A DNA stretch of 64,000 bases from assembly GCF_041956535.1 (NCBI RefSeq), contig NW_027192215.1, positions 289,208 to 353,207 on the forward strand, in the 5' to 3' direction. The stretch is from Calcarisporiella thermophila CBS 279.70 (taxonomy: Eukaryota > Calcarisporiellomycota). The translations under genes and the position numbers were made by a program. Numbering within the stretch: the first letter of the stretch is position 1; the number at the start of each line of letters is the position of its first letter. This document shows, piece by piece, positions 13,926 to 25,705 of this stretch. The notes under the pieces were generated by a model. It saw nothing but the letters and a program-made list of their open reading frames with translations, had not been told where the DNA came from and did not search any database.

Positions 13926-15927
13926 ATGAGCACGAACACCGACATGGCCAAGGTCGTGAAACGGCTTGCCGACAAATCTCAAAACGCTGACATTCCCGAT
14001 CTCTCCATCTCGGATCCTTACTACAATGAGCTATTTTTCGAGTTTAGCGGTAAAGCATGGACATCGGATTTTAGCCGTCCTTTATGCATTGCTCAACATA
14101 ATGTTTGATTCTAGTTTATTGCACCATCCTGAGCATTATTGGAGGATGCCTCGTGGTAATGATAACATTTTTACTCTGGCTTTACGACCGCAAGTTTGTC
14201 GACCGCATCAGCTTGCGTTTGAACTTGGCTATATCTATATGTGATGTACTCCGGTCATCCATGTATTTTATTGCCTTCTACTTCAATGCTTCAGGTGATT
14301 TCCTCCTTTTATTCCTCCCAGCAAACTACAGCCTAGACGCCAACTTGACATTGCTCTCCTCTATTATAATTTTGCGAACTCTTTTGACACGCTGTTCCGC
14401 TTTTAGCTGGGTTCGAATGCAATATCACCATCACTTTCTTCATATTCTTCACCCACATGTATCTTTTCCTAAGCGTGGCGATTGCTCTCAACCTGCACTG
14501 GATTGTTCTAATGGAGCGACGGTTTAAGCCATGGATGGAAGTGTGGATATACTACGGCGGGTCGGTCGCGTTCGCACTATTGCTCAGCTTCACACCGCTC
14601 GCAGCAGGGCGATTCGGCTATGATCAATCTCAAGGGATTTGCTGGTACCGGGAGAGCTATTTGCTGACAAGCAAACTCTGGGAGTTGGTAGGCCTGGTTT
14701 CTCGGCGTTTTCGCTCACTCGAACTTTAACCCGACAATTCTTTTTTCTTTTCTCTCTCTCTTTCTATTTAAGCTAACCTTTATCATCCCGATCCTCATCT
14801 GCATTCTATATTGTAACGTGGTGATTGGATTTGTCGTCGCCAAAATCGTCAAAGAGAACCACTTTATCAAACGCCAAATTACCTCTGCAGGCAAGCACAA
14901 CCCGATATTCTCCCAACAGCAATACACCCAGCTAGCCATCAATCGCATCATCATCCGCATTCTATCCTATCCCCTCATCCCTTTCTTGACGCAATCCATT
15001 CTAATGGTGAACGAGATCTACTTGCAGACGAATGGGCGCATTGTATATGTCTTAGCTATCGCTGCGAACACAAGCGCTGGTTTGCCCGGTAATCCTTTTA
15101 GTGAAACCACTCTTTTTTTTTTCAGAGATCTGGGATTGAATGCCTTGGGTTGCTTTTTAGGGGTCTTTAACTGTCTTGCCTTCCTCTTTGATCCCGCGGT
15201 TGTCAAATCACTCCAAAAGATTCAGTTGGATCTTATCGAGCGCTATGCGGACGACAACCAGCATAGAGTCAAACGCTGGCTTGTGCGCAAGCTTCTTTTA
15301 CCCCTGTTCCCAAGCCCTACGTTGAATCCGGAAGCTTCGAGGCAGGAGGCGGAGTGTGTGAGTAAATCGGTGCCGAAGGAAATTGAGGAGGCTAGGCAAG
15401 ATGAGATTGCCGTCGAAAGCTTATCATTTGACTGTTCACCTATGTCAGATGCGACGTGTGTAGAGCCGCGTCATCTCGGAGCATGGCCAAATCATTTGGA
15501 AATAGATATTGACACGAGAGAATATAAGGAAAAACTTGGAGACCTGGTCGGCAGGGCCCAGTGTGGACGGGAGGGTACAAGATGGATGGGTTTGGAGGGC
15601 AACGAGGATATGCATCATAAGCAACAGAGAACAATGGACTTCAATACAGGACATGAGATCGAGCACAATGGAAAGGGAAGCAGCGGCGCAAAAGGATTAG
15701 GGGGGGATGAGGCCACAGACTTGCGAGCGGCTGGGAGAGTCGATTTCTCCCTCCCCATAGAAGAAAATTTGCCCTCGCATACGAACACCGAGGCTGTGGC
15801 AGAGAGGCTGCCACAACCGCGACGCGGTTCGTGGCAACTCCGAGTCTCGTATTGGAAAGAGTCGGATGAGTTAGAGAATGACAGCGAATGGGCGAATTAT
15901 GCGAAGGAATTCATTGGCCATCTTTGA
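13926..15927 (+). CDS. Seven-transmembrane GPCR-like receptor with long cytosolic tail
   Basis: The most divergent receptor of the island. Exons 13926-14049, 14115-14294, 14407-14687 and 14773-15927 join in phase to 579 aa. A 39-nt stretch at 15089-15127 has GT...AG ends and a T tract; because 39 is a multiple of 3, splicing or reading through both keep frame. The seven hydrophobic segments include TM1 TILSIIGGCLVVMITFLLWL, TM3 with FFTHMYLFLSVAIALNLHW, and TM7 ending LFDPAVV. That TM7 pattern resembles Dictyostelium cAMP-receptor/GCR1-like receptors; the family call is inference. It has an N-terminus of about 40 aa and a hydrophilic tail of over 200 aa. There is no methyltransferase. Transcribed toward the type 1 array. 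Confidence 0.8.
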
Positions 15928-16450
15928 GGGTGGATGTACAGAGTCGCTCTGGGCTATCCATGATATCTTTTTTATCCTATTTATTCGGGTATAACCTGCT
16001 TTCAGTATCTTTCACTTACATTGGTTCAGTATATGATTCTGGTTTATTATGCATTTTTTAATTTTCTCTAAAAGAAGGGACTCCATGTCGTTGCTTTGCA
16101 ATTTCTACACAACTCAAGCCTGTTTTCTACCTCGAGGCTAATAGAGTTGGAGAAAAGATTCAGTATGTTACAGGCGTGTTATACCAGAGCGCCCACCCCT
16201 TTTCAAACACGGACTCATAGTAGGGGAGCATAGAGAGTCCAAGTGTAAAGTATGTGCCGTTTGGCCAAGATTGCTCAATTCTTTGCTCGGCATGCATTTC
16301 GAACTGTATGCTACAGCCCCAGACATGGCTGAGTTGCTTAAATCCTATAAGGATGTCAGGTGTTGATCGGGGTCAACATGGTATGTATGCAAATAGACTC
16401 CCGCTCTAATAAAGCATATGTTCGGATATCTCTCTTCGAATCCATCCAGC
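15928..16450. other. Intergenic region, tail to tail
   Basis: 3' flanks of the plus receptor and of the first minus receptor. Nothing else seen. Confidence 0.5.
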
Positions 16451-17572
16451 CTAAGGATCCCTTGACATTGTATCATACGGGAACTCGTCGGTGGCTTCGG
16501 AGGATCCTGAGGCACTCTTGAGTATTTTAAAGAGCTTGTAGCGCGAGAGGGCACGAACAACCGCAGGATTGAGAAGGAAGACGATCAGATTAAGAAGACC
16601 CTGCATTCCGGTCGTGATAGCTTCTGCTCTCTGTGTCCTCAGCCCCAGCTCGGTTAACGGCTGATTGGTCAGAAAGAGCCAGTTGAGGACAAGAGAGGCA
16701 GGCTGGCAGACGACGAGCACGGTGGGATATAGGAGAATCCGCAGAACCGAGAGAATCAATTGCTTCTCTCGATCCTCCATTTCGGCCGAGATGGATCGGA
16801 GATTTTCGCGGACCACGCGCAGTGAGGTCAACACACGACAGATCACCGCGAGAATGATGCCAAACGAATAAAGGATAGAGGAGATCATCCAGATGTCGAA
16901 GCAGAAGATCTCAATCAAATACGAGGTCGTTGCATCCACATAAGTGAATATCGCGTGCTATGCATCCCATATTTTGTCAAGAGGGCTCTGGCTTTGTGTA
17001 GAGCAAAACAAACTTCAAAGCTTTACCGAATTCTTGTCCCAGAATGAATCCCCTACAAACGGGATTGGCAAGGCTAGAGAAAAGCTGGCCAGCGTGGCCA
17101 CAGGGAAATACCAGCTCTGGATTTTCTTCATGTTTTTGCGACGGCACAGGAAGGAGAGGTGTAGGTCGAAAGCAATGGAGACGGTGAGGAATGCAAACCA
17201 AATCGGAAAGGCATAAACTGTATAAAGGAGGAGTCGTGCCAGCCAGGGACGCGATGGTGTAATGGCGTCCATGACGTGGTAACTGATCCGAAGCAGGAAG
17301 AGCGCCTGTTTGAGGGGTGAATAGGTTTAGGATGGATGCTTCATTTCCAAGAAGTGGATAAAATAATCAAGCAATGGAGAAAGTAGATCACATGAAGACT
17401 TTACCCGAGACAAGGCATCCACAAGCCCAATCCATAGGGAAAGTTTGAGCGATATTGTGTTTGCAACAGAGGGCTGGCTATATCGGAGAAAGAGAACCAT
17501 GGCCATCATGATAATAGCACAAACCAGAGATGTGATGTTTAACCAGTAGAACTCATTTTGCACATCTCCCAT
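16451..17572 (-). CDS. GPCR-like receptor, type 1 (copy B)
   Basis: Seven-transmembrane receptor, 317 aa, from three exons: 17572-17405 (168 nt), 17305-17027 (279 nt) and 16957-16451 (507 nt), all ending on codon boundaries. Exon 1 holds a short N-terminus (MGDVQNEFYW), TM1 and the first half of TM2 ending WIGLVDALSR. Exon 2 holds TM3 (IWFAFLTVSIAFDLHL), the intracellular CRRKN turn and TM4. Exon 3 holds TM5, a charged third intracellular loop, TM6 (RILLYPTVLVVCQPA) and TM7 ending LLNPAVVRALSRYK, with a tail of about 35 aa. The NPA in TM7 and basic loop residues suit a G-protein-coupled receptor, though no ligand can be inferred. Closest by eye to the 46768-47939 gene, which has the same exon 1 and 2 lengths. 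Confidence 0.85.
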
Positions 17573-19380
17573 ATTTTGTTTTTCTCCCCTCGGCCGATGC
17601 TGGCTGCAGAGACGGATCAATGGCGGGAGAAAGATGGACAGCTTTGGCCATGGCCCGAGAAGCCTAATTTATGGGCAATAGGGTAATTTGTGATTTTTAG
17701 GAAATCATGTTTCAGATAAGGGGCTATGGTCACAAATGGCACTGACAGATCTGAAACCAAGAGAGTATCTCTAGCCAACACTAAATATCCATATGAATGT
17801 GGGAAGAAATGGGGAGGCGTGAAAGGAAAGCCGGCTAACTTTAAACACTCTCCAGATGCCGAGTATCCATTCGTTACGGCCAGCATCCGGGGCGGCGAGA
17901 AACTTGTGTGAGAAAAAGGCTTCTTGCTCTCACACCTTCAGCGAGGAGCCGCCCCTCGGAGCAATCGAGGTTGGAGATCGCCGTAAAAGGCCCAGAACAC
18001 CCCGCGCTCTTCGGTGGGAGCATCGCGGTAAAAATTATCATTGCTCCATTTAACAGCTTCCTTCGGGGATGGCGTGCCGATGGATCCATATACTAATACC
18101 ACAAAAGGCCCTTCAAATGATGTCAGATTTATTCGAGTGATTTAGCAATAGACCACTAGAGCTTTTCATCGAGTGAAATGCTTTGGAGAAAGTTTCCCCA
18201 CCTTTGGTTTTTCACTTAAACATTGTATTACTTGCGTTATTAAGAGGGAACGGACATCCTCTTACCGCACACTTAGAGTCTATTAAAAAAATAGCGCACA
18301 TTTCATGAGCATCAAAGAATATAATAGAATCATATTCGCCTTGGGATGGAATAGAGTAATCCCGGAATCAGAAAATTATAGCATCCTTGTGTTCCTCTCC
18401 AAATATCCGTCACCAGAACACTATATCAAAAATATGAGACGGCTCAAACTGGCCTTTGTTCTGCCGTATAAATCTCAATGACGGCGTGAAATGATAGGGC
18501 ATCCTTGCACCTGTGGTTAAAATTGAGCCTATTGATATCAACAGAAAGAATTGCTGTAGAAGAAATCATCCTAACGAAAATGAAACTTTTAGTCAAATGA
18601 TTCAAAAAGCTCGCATGATTATTCAGGCTCGAGGTTTGACTTTTTTTTCATATGATCAATGTGGAGATAATATAGAACGAAAAATGGGCGCCTGGGGAGT
18701 TGTTTTCAGTCAGTGTCGAAGCGCAACCCTTTTCGTTATCACCTTATTTCCTGACTCTATTACAGGGCAAAATGAAACGCGTTCAAATTTGGCCAATACA
18801 AAAGTTATTATTAATATTATAAACTCTGTCCAACATGGCGGCAATGCCAGCAGCTTGAAACTGAAGCTAACACAATGACACTTCATTAAAGAGGCAAAGA
18901 GTGATTTACCCCGCGCTAGAATACCCACAGACCAATTTTGGGGCAGAGTATGTGAAATTAATTTCGAATCTGCACTAGTGATGCGTTGGGAAGCAGTAAT
19001 TCTATACCTCACATCACATCTGCTTGGTATGAAGGCGAGTTGCCATCTCTAGTACTTGAACTAAGAGCGGTGAATATGATATACGATCTCAACATGGTAT
19101 TATCTCAATCGCCTTGTATCGAAGGTGATTAGCTCTGTTGTCAACTAATAATACAGAGGGAACATCTGCCTTCATATCCGATTTTATTGCTCAAAATTGG
19201 GGTATCCATGCTGTTATCTTACAATAAATTATCCATAACAGAACATTTATCACAACCTACATTGCATCCTATTTTACAGTGATCCATTAAAGAATAAAGT
19301 ACCATGAGTTTTAAATTTTGAGTGTGCTCCATCTTTAGCGACTTCTCCAATCCATCTCTTAAACTTCTCCCACGCTCAAA
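17573..19380. other. Intergenic region
   Basis: Between copies B and C. Contains short open frames (for example near 18513-18878, without a good ATG) that look non-coding. A somewhat GC-richer patch lies near 17880-18080. Confidence 0.45.
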
Positions 19381-20496
19381 TTATGCTTGCTGACTTCCTG
19401 TGAGATTAGGAGAGGGTGGGCTGCCTCCCGAGGTATTGAAAATCCTGTAGGGCGAGAGAGATCGCCCAACGGCAGGGTTGAGGAGGAATACGAGCAAATT
19501 TAGGATACCTTGCAATCCGGTCGTGATAGCTTCGGCCTGCAATACCATCAATGTGTATGGCGTCGTCTTGAGCCTCAAAAGGAAGGCCCAACTGAGAAGA
19601 ATATCCGCTGGACAGCATACCATAAGCACCATGGGGTAGAGTAGAATCCATAACACCGAATGGGTATATTGACGTCCTCTATCTTGCATGTCCACCGGCA
19701 TGGACTCAATATTCTCTTGGATAAAATGCAGGGATATGAAAACATGAATGGCCACGGCAAGCATAATGGCAACCGAGTAAAGAATAGAGGACAGAACCCA
19801 CAAGTCAAAACAGAGAATCTCGAGCGAAAGAGCAATGATAGGATCAATAGATACGGTGATAGTTTGCTACATGGATGCAAGCCCAACATTATTATCTCAT
19901 TCAGATACTGCAGCGCGTGAGACATTTCTTACTGTTTCCACGTTCCACTGTATGTTGGTGATCACAACAAACGGCGAGCTCAATAATAAGCTCGCCAACA
20001 TGGTTAGCGGACAGTACAATCTCTGGATAAACTTTATGTTATTGCGTCGGCAGAGAAAGGATAGATGCAGGTCGAATGCGATGGCGGCATTAAGGAAGAC
20101 AAACCACATTGTGGAAAAATACTTCATGTAGACTAGCAAATGAGGAGCCCACGGCATTGACGAGACAATAGAGTTCAATACAGAGGGATTGACACGAATT
20201 AAAAAGACAATCTACGCGGACAGAAAACAGAAGCTCAGCTCCTCTCATGGCACAAAATACAACAAGGGAAACTTTACGCGGGATAATATGTCGACCAGTC
20301 CAATCCAAAGCGTGAGCTTGAGTGCGATAGTATTCGCGACGTCCGGCTGCTTACACCGAAGGTATAAGACCATCCCCATCATAACAAGGGCACATACAAT
20401 AGATGCAATATGGATCCAGTTGTATTGAGTTTGGGCTGCGTGGATTATATCATGTGGAGAATTTAATGTGCTGTTTTGATTTTGCACAGAGTCCAT
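19381..20496 (-). CDS. GPCR-like receptor, type 1 (copy C)
   Basis: 327 aa from exons 20496-20278 (219 nt), 20211-19933 (279 nt) and 19866-19381 (486 nt), all phase 0. The longer exon 1 adds an Asn/Ser-rich extracellular N-terminus (MDSVQNQNST...) with possible N-glycosylation sites. TM1 is IASIVCALVMMGMVLYL and TM2 begins LKLTLWIGLVDILSR. Exon 2 keeps WFVFLNAAIAFDLHLSFLCRR. Exon 3 has WVLSSILYSVAIMLAVAI, then RILLYPMVLMVCCPA-type TM6 (here WILLYP) and TM7 LLNPAVGRSLSPY. It differs from its neighbours by G for V and P for R after NPA. A short Ser/Pro tail follows. It forms a minus-strand tandem array with copies B, D and E. Confidence 0.85.
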
Positions 20497-20811
20497 AGTA
20501 TATTTTATCTATTATATCAATTTGCTCTGTGAAGAAGGGATGGAGAGGAGGGAACAATGGAACCCCTCTTTAAAAGCTTCCAAATGTGGGTTTATATCTA
20601 CAGCTACGATGTAGAGAGCGTGTCTCAGTGCTATCAGAAAGTTTTAATGATAGTTAATAATCCTTGGCAATTGCTTAATAATGCTTAAGGGCCGTTAACG
20701 GAGGTGTCCCATTTTTAATGCACGTTTTGACTTTGACATTGTAACTATTGCACTAATATTCATAGTTTTCGGTGGGAAAATCCCCCCAATAGTAATTCAC
20801 TTTACTCCAAA

Positions 20812-20863
20812 GTTAGACAAGTGTAGTTTAGACAAGTTTAGTTTAGACTAGTTTAGACAAGTT
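20812..20863. repeat. Degenerate minisatellite, TTTAGACAAG unit
   Basis: Four imperfect copies of TTAGACAAG / TTTAGACTAG in about 50 bp. Short and local. Confidence 0.6.
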
Positions 20864-20918
20864 TTACGAGCTTGGACAACGGCTCTCTCCATAAAGTTAC
20901 CAATACTAAGCACGGTTT

Positions 20919-21206
20919 CTAATGGGCGAAAAGTAATTTTAATATACAAAGCAGGGAAGCATTAATTTCGGGGTAATGAAAGACCCAAGTGCAAGCAAAA
21001 AAGGTAGAGGTAGATTTGCTATGATCTGGAAATGGCACAATGGGATAAAATTCCCAAGAGTGGCAGGTCTCAAGTTTGTGTTCTATTGATACTTCCATTA
21101 TCATTTGAGTTTTCCCAGGTACGAAATGGACGGCTAGTTTGAGCCGGTGAATACTTGAAACTTGGGGGAGGAGGAGGTAAGTCACGAGTAGAAGAATCGT
21201 GGGCAT
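20919..21206 (-). CDS. Possible small secreted protein (uncertain)
   Basis: A 95-codon open frame with an ATG. The first 18 residues (MPTILLLVTYLLLPQVSS) look like a signal peptide. The remainder has three cysteines and no recognised domain. It lies head-on in the promoter zone of copy C and may be a chance frame in AT-rich DNA. No homologue is known to me. Confidence 0.2.
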   Translation of the reverse strand: MPTILLLVTYLLLPQVSSIHRLKLAVHFVPGKTQMIMEVSIEHKLETCHSWEFYPIVPFPDHSKSTSTFFACTWVFHYPEINASLLCILKLLFAH

Positions 21207-21823
21207 ATTATTATTTTTATGGTGAATATGAGTATACTAAACATGAAAGGGGAATAAGATGACAGCTTTCTACGCTATGAGTTAACTACTGGGGCGATTT
21301 GGTTCATTACATCTCGGGCAGAGCCAATATATTCATCCTCCCCTGATTATAATACGAAGGGTTGACAAATATTAGATAGTACAGCCAAGATTATATTACG
21401 AACACATGGAGCAAGCTACAGGGCTGCAGTAATGGCATCCAATATCACCTAGCTCTGCTATGGCAGCAAGCTTTCGACGCTATAGAATTGAAAGTAGTGA
21501 AATCTGGCCAATTAGATCCGCATTTTTCTGACGCAATTTAATAGCAACCAGGGACTGTATTCCAGGTTGTAGCAACGCCGACCGTTTTATCTAAAACCAA
21601 TGCTGTACTACAAAAGCGCTTATAATCTGAAAATGATCTTTTCGTGAAGCCATTTTGTCGATCAATCATGGATGTATATGAAGGTATCATTCAATCGATT
21701 CCATAATATGATACTGGCACTTAATTCCCTATTTTACAATGCCTCTTTTTGCAGTATTATGTACCGGAAGTTTTCGGTTTATATCAACTCCAGCGTTCAA
21801 CTTGAATCCTCGTTCACCCGTGT

Positions 21824-22942
21824 TCATACAATTGGGTTGGCTTCCGGCGTGTCTTCGGAAGAAGGCTGGTTTTTCACGCAAGTGCTGAAAATCTTGTAGC
21901 GAGAGATCGCCCGCACAACCGCAGGATTAAGAAGGAATACAAGCAAATTTAGGGCAACTTGTAGACCGGATGTTATTGCTTCGGCATGCATTAAGACGAG
22001 GAGGGTATGCGTGATCTCTTGATGCAAAAAGAAAACCCAGCCAAGAAAATTGAGAACAGGGCAGCATACCACTAGCACCAAAGGGTAGAGTAGGATGCGG
22101 AGCAATGAATAGATAAACTGGCGCTCTCTTTTTTGCGTTTCCGCCGACATGCTTCCAAGGTTTTTTCGGATGGCGCTTAGAGATTTGAGAGCATGAAATA
22201 CTACGGTGAGAATAACGGCAAATGAATACAAAATGGTCGACATCATCCAGACATCAAAACAGAGAATTTCAACAGCAAGGGCTGGTGCGAGTTCAACCGA
22301 ATTAAAAATTGAATGCTATCAATGTTTAAACACATCATTAGTATTCCAGGTGGACGATGCAGTACCTGAGTCTCTCTTTACAATTTCTGCATCCCAGTAT
22401 ATATTCCCGACGAAAGCGAATGGTAAGTTTATTATCAAACCCGCAAGCGTTGCCACAGGACAGTACAGCCTTTGCATTGGCCCAATATTATTGCGACGGC
22501 AAAGAACAGTGAGATGCAGATCGAGTGCAATTGCGGCACTGAGAAATGCAAACCACATTGGGAAAAAATGGGACGTGTATGAAAAGAGGCGAGGGGCCCA
22601 AGACACCTGGGAGACGATGAAGTTCATTGCAGCTGGATTGACTCGGATCAAAAAGTTTACCTAAAAGAACAGAAGATAAGCGTCCAGTTTGCCGCAACGC
22701 ATGCGATGCCACAAATAGGTTTTTACTCGGGACAATACGTCGGCCAATCCAATCCAGAGTGAGAGCTTTAATGATATTGTGTTCGCGATGGTAGGTTGCT
22801 TACAGCGAAGAAATAGGGCTATCACCATCATCACCAGGGCACAAGCGATAGATGTGATCTGCAGCCAGTTGTAGTGATTTTGAACAGCTCGAATTACGTG
22901 TGTAGACTCCAGTGTGCTGTTCTGATTTTGCATGGAGTCCAT
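21824..22942 (-). CDS. GPCR-like receptor, type 1 (copy D)
   Basis: 328 aa from exons 22942-22727 (216 nt), 22660-22382 (279 nt) and 22315-21824 (492 nt), each phase 0. The N-terminus, MDSMQNQNSTLES..., is nearly that of copy C, pointing to recent duplication. TM2 begins LKLSLWIGLADVLSR. The exon 2 core is WFAFLSAAIALDLHLTVLCRR. Exon 3 holds TM5 MMSTILYSFAVILTVVF, an acidic/basic loop with ETQKRERQF, TM6 LRILLYPLVLVVCCP and TM7 NLLVFLLNPAVVRAISRYK. The tail ends EANPIV. No lesion is seen. A 21-bp imperfect hairpin stands about 120 bp upstream of the start. Confidence 0.86.
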
Positions 22943-23062
22943 GTTGTAGCTGTTAAAAACCGCAGGAAGTCAGCTAGCATCTTGGAGGAGGCATGAGATT
23001 AGGGAGAGAAAAGCTGCCTCCACAGTCTCAGGAACCAGGTCCAAATTAACAAGTTTAGCGAA

Positions 23063-23111
23063 ATTAACGAAAATTCCGAGTTTCAGTTCTAAACTCGAAA
23101 TTTTCGTTAAT
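23063..23111. repeat. 21-bp inverted repeat, one mismatch, 7-nt loop
   Basis: The left arm 23063-23083 and right arm 23091-23111 are reverse complements except for one position, which would be a G-U pair in RNA. It is about 120 bp upstream of copy D's start. It could be a stable RNA hairpin or a foldback element. Confidence 0.75.
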
Positions 23112-24230
23112 GATTCACCCTTGTGTAAAAGTTTCAAACGATTGTGCCTTTTTCAATGCCAAATTACAATTTCTGAGAGCTACCGGTGATATAGTAGAAA
23201 CGATATGTTGACGATATATTGGGACATTGAGATAGTGTACCGACCTTTACATTCGTAGTGTTTACATAGCAATTTCATTTCGTCCACTTATTTAAAATAA
23301 AAGAATAGAGTTTAATAGACTTTTTTGAGCTATCTAAAAATTCAAATGGCAGGCCAGGTTTCTAGTGGGCGAATGCTATTAGAATCCGCGGAAAGTATCA
23401 ATTAAATCAGATTAAAAAGAAACATAAAAAACAAGCAAAAAGAGAACACTCCTGCTTTGATTTGGATAATTTAGAATAAATGTTTTTTCCTAGTGGAGTA
23501 ATGGACAAAAAATTCGCTAATCTAGTATTCTTCGTCGGGCAGTTCGCATTATCAGTATCCATTGATTAGGCGGTTGAATGTGTTTTATAATAAATGAGGA
23601 ATACCTAGGTATTTTTACGTTAAACCAAAAGCAAGGCAACCGTACAATTCTACATAAGTCAGAGGTTAAGCAATTTAAGAAAGCAACATTTGACAGCCGC
23701 TATAAACTTGTTGCCGTGAGTCAGCTGTCAGTAGAAAAATCGAATTAATTACATGTTAAACAATATGGTCATGCGATCGCTTAAACGATCCCTGTAGAAT
23801 TTCTGATCGAAGGCTAAGAAACATCTGCTTCTCAACCACACTCTAAGATTAGATCAAAGTTTGTAGTGATAGTTTATAGTTAAAGAGTTGAGAAAATCTC
23901 CAAATATTTGACGATCCTGTTAACCTCCATCTACTGTCATTAGATAGGAATATGAATGTCACCTAGGAGCTTGCATTACAAGAATATGACATCATTCCTT
24001 CTTGGAGCGATTGATTAATCTAGAAACTATGCCAATAGCTATGATTATTAAGTAATTAAAATAGCTATTGTTACTGAGTAGTTGCTTATTTATCCTACAT
24101 ATTTATCCTCAGTATATTAGAAAGATCTGAACTACTGCAGTGACTTGGGATTTAATATTGGATCCGCACGTTTATTTTTATAATAACTCCACTTGTATGC
24201 TATCTCATCCTAGCTGGAGCTTTTGAGTGG

Positions 24231-24280
24231 CAATATAAAAATCTGTATAATGTTTGATCATTATACAGATTTTTATATTG
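24231..24280. repeat. 22-bp perfect inverted repeat, 6-nt loop
   Basis: The arms at 24231-24252 and 24259-24280 match exactly as reverse complements, around the loop TTTGAT. This is far longer than chance even in AT-rich DNA. It lies about 300 bp past copy E's stop. Confidence 0.85.
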
Positions 24281-24578
24281 TCTTCTCACGTCTGCATCCA
24301 TACGAATATATCATTAAGCCAATACATTAGCGTAGAATACATGTCTCTGTAACTATTAATTGAAGGATCATTCAAAAGCTCATGATAGCATTCTATTATA
24401 GGCAATTAGGTGATCAAACGCGGGTATATGCGTCAATATCTTACAATGAATCCTATTAAAAGATACAGTAAACACGGGTTCTCCTACGTCTCCTATTTTA
24501 CATTTGATATATTTACAAGATTTTACATTATCCAACATGAATATGCCTAATTTCCAGTTTTCCTCCACATCCATCTCC

Positions 24579-25705
24579 CTACCACTGCTCCGTATTCATG
24601 ATATTTTGGTTGCCTTCATGTTCATCAGCAGAAAATAATGAATTGCTGAAGATCTTGTAATGCGAGAGGGCCCGCACGACGGCAGGATTGAGAAGAAACA
24701 CGAGCAAATTTAAGATACCTTGCAATCCAGAAGTTATTGCATCAGCGCGCATTGCTGCCATGACAGAAGGTGAAATCTCCGGATTCATATAGTAAATCCA
24801 GTCGAGAATAATGCCCGCAGGACAACATATCAAGAGCACCATAGGATAGAGCAGTATTCGTAATACGGAATAGGTAAACTGCCGCTCTCTGGCTTGCATG
24901 TCCACCGACGTGGATTCGAAATTCTCTCGGATGATGTGGAGGGATTTGAAAACGCGAAACACTACGGCGAGAATTACAGCAAATGAGTATAATATGGCGG
25001 AAGCCATCCATAAGTCGTAGCAGAAGGTTTCAAGAATAATGGCCTGTGTACGCTCTAGAGATATATAAACTATTTGCTAAAAAGGTAAAAACACATCATT
25101 AGGATTCCAGATGGTAGCTCTATCAGCTGAATCCCTCATTACAAATTCTGGATTCCAATATATATTGCCAACGAATAGGAAGGGCAGAGGGATTATTGAG
25201 CTAACTAGCGCCGCTAAGGGAGAGTAGAACCTCTGAATTATCTTGATATTAACGCGACGACAGAGGAAGGAGAGGTGTAGATCGAGCGCAATTGCGGCAC
25301 TTAGAAATGCAAACCACATTAAAAAAAAGAAGGATGTGTATACTAATAGCCGCGGAAACCAAGGTATCGTGGACACAGTAATGTTCATCAAGGAAGGATT
25401 GACGCGGATCAAAAAGTTGGCCTAGCAATACAGAAGACAAAAGCTTAGTTCTGTAATATTGGAAGATGCCCAGTTGAACCTCTTACGCGGGATAATACAT
25501 CGACTAACCCAATCCAAAGCGAGAGTTTAAGTGATATTGTGTTGGAGATGGTAGGCCGCTTACACCGAAGATAGATAGTTATCGCCATCATTATAAGGGC
25601 ACATATGATGGATATGATATGTAGCCAGCTGTATTGACTCTGTACTGTGTATGAGTAATTATGCGTAGACTCCGAGGTACGGTTTTGATTCTGCTCGATG
25701 TTCAT
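24579..25705 (-). CDS. GPCR-like receptor, type 1 (copy E)
   Basis: 331 aa from exons 25705-25487 (219 nt), 25421-25143 (279 nt) and 25076-24579 (498 nt), all phase 0. The N-terminus MNIEQNQNRTSES is polar and may be glycosylated. TM1 is ISIICALIMMAITIYL and TM2 begins LKLSLWIGLVDVLSR. Exon 2 has WFAFLSAAIALDLHLSFLCRR. Exon 3 has TM5 MASAILYSFAVILAVVF, TM6 LRILLYPMVLLICCPAGI and TM7 LLNPAVVRALSHYK. A 35-residue acidic and Asn-rich tail ends EQW. It is the last intact member of the minus-strand tandem series; a decayed further copy follows at about 26.5 kb. Confidence 0.86.

Larger units (their letters stand above)
20497..21823. other. Intergenic region with a short tandem repeat
   Basis: Upstream of copy C and downstream of copy D. 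Holds a degenerate TTTAGACAAG minisatellite and a 95-codon minus frame starting with a signal-like sequence, both listed separately. The rest is featureless AT-rich DNA. Confidence 0.45.
22943..24578. other. Intergenic region with two long hairpins
   Basis: Very AT-rich spacer between copies D and E. It contains the inverted repeats at 23063-23111 and 24231-24280 and no convincing coding frame. Confidence 0.5.

Noticed and set aside
15089-15127. Certain intron in the 13.9-kb receptor
   Set aside because: It has GT...AG ends and a T tract but is only 39 nt and keeps frame either way, so it is noted as optional.
18513-18878. 121-codon frame between receptor copies B and C
   Set aside because: Opens with GTG, no ATG near the start, no domain, no intron logic.
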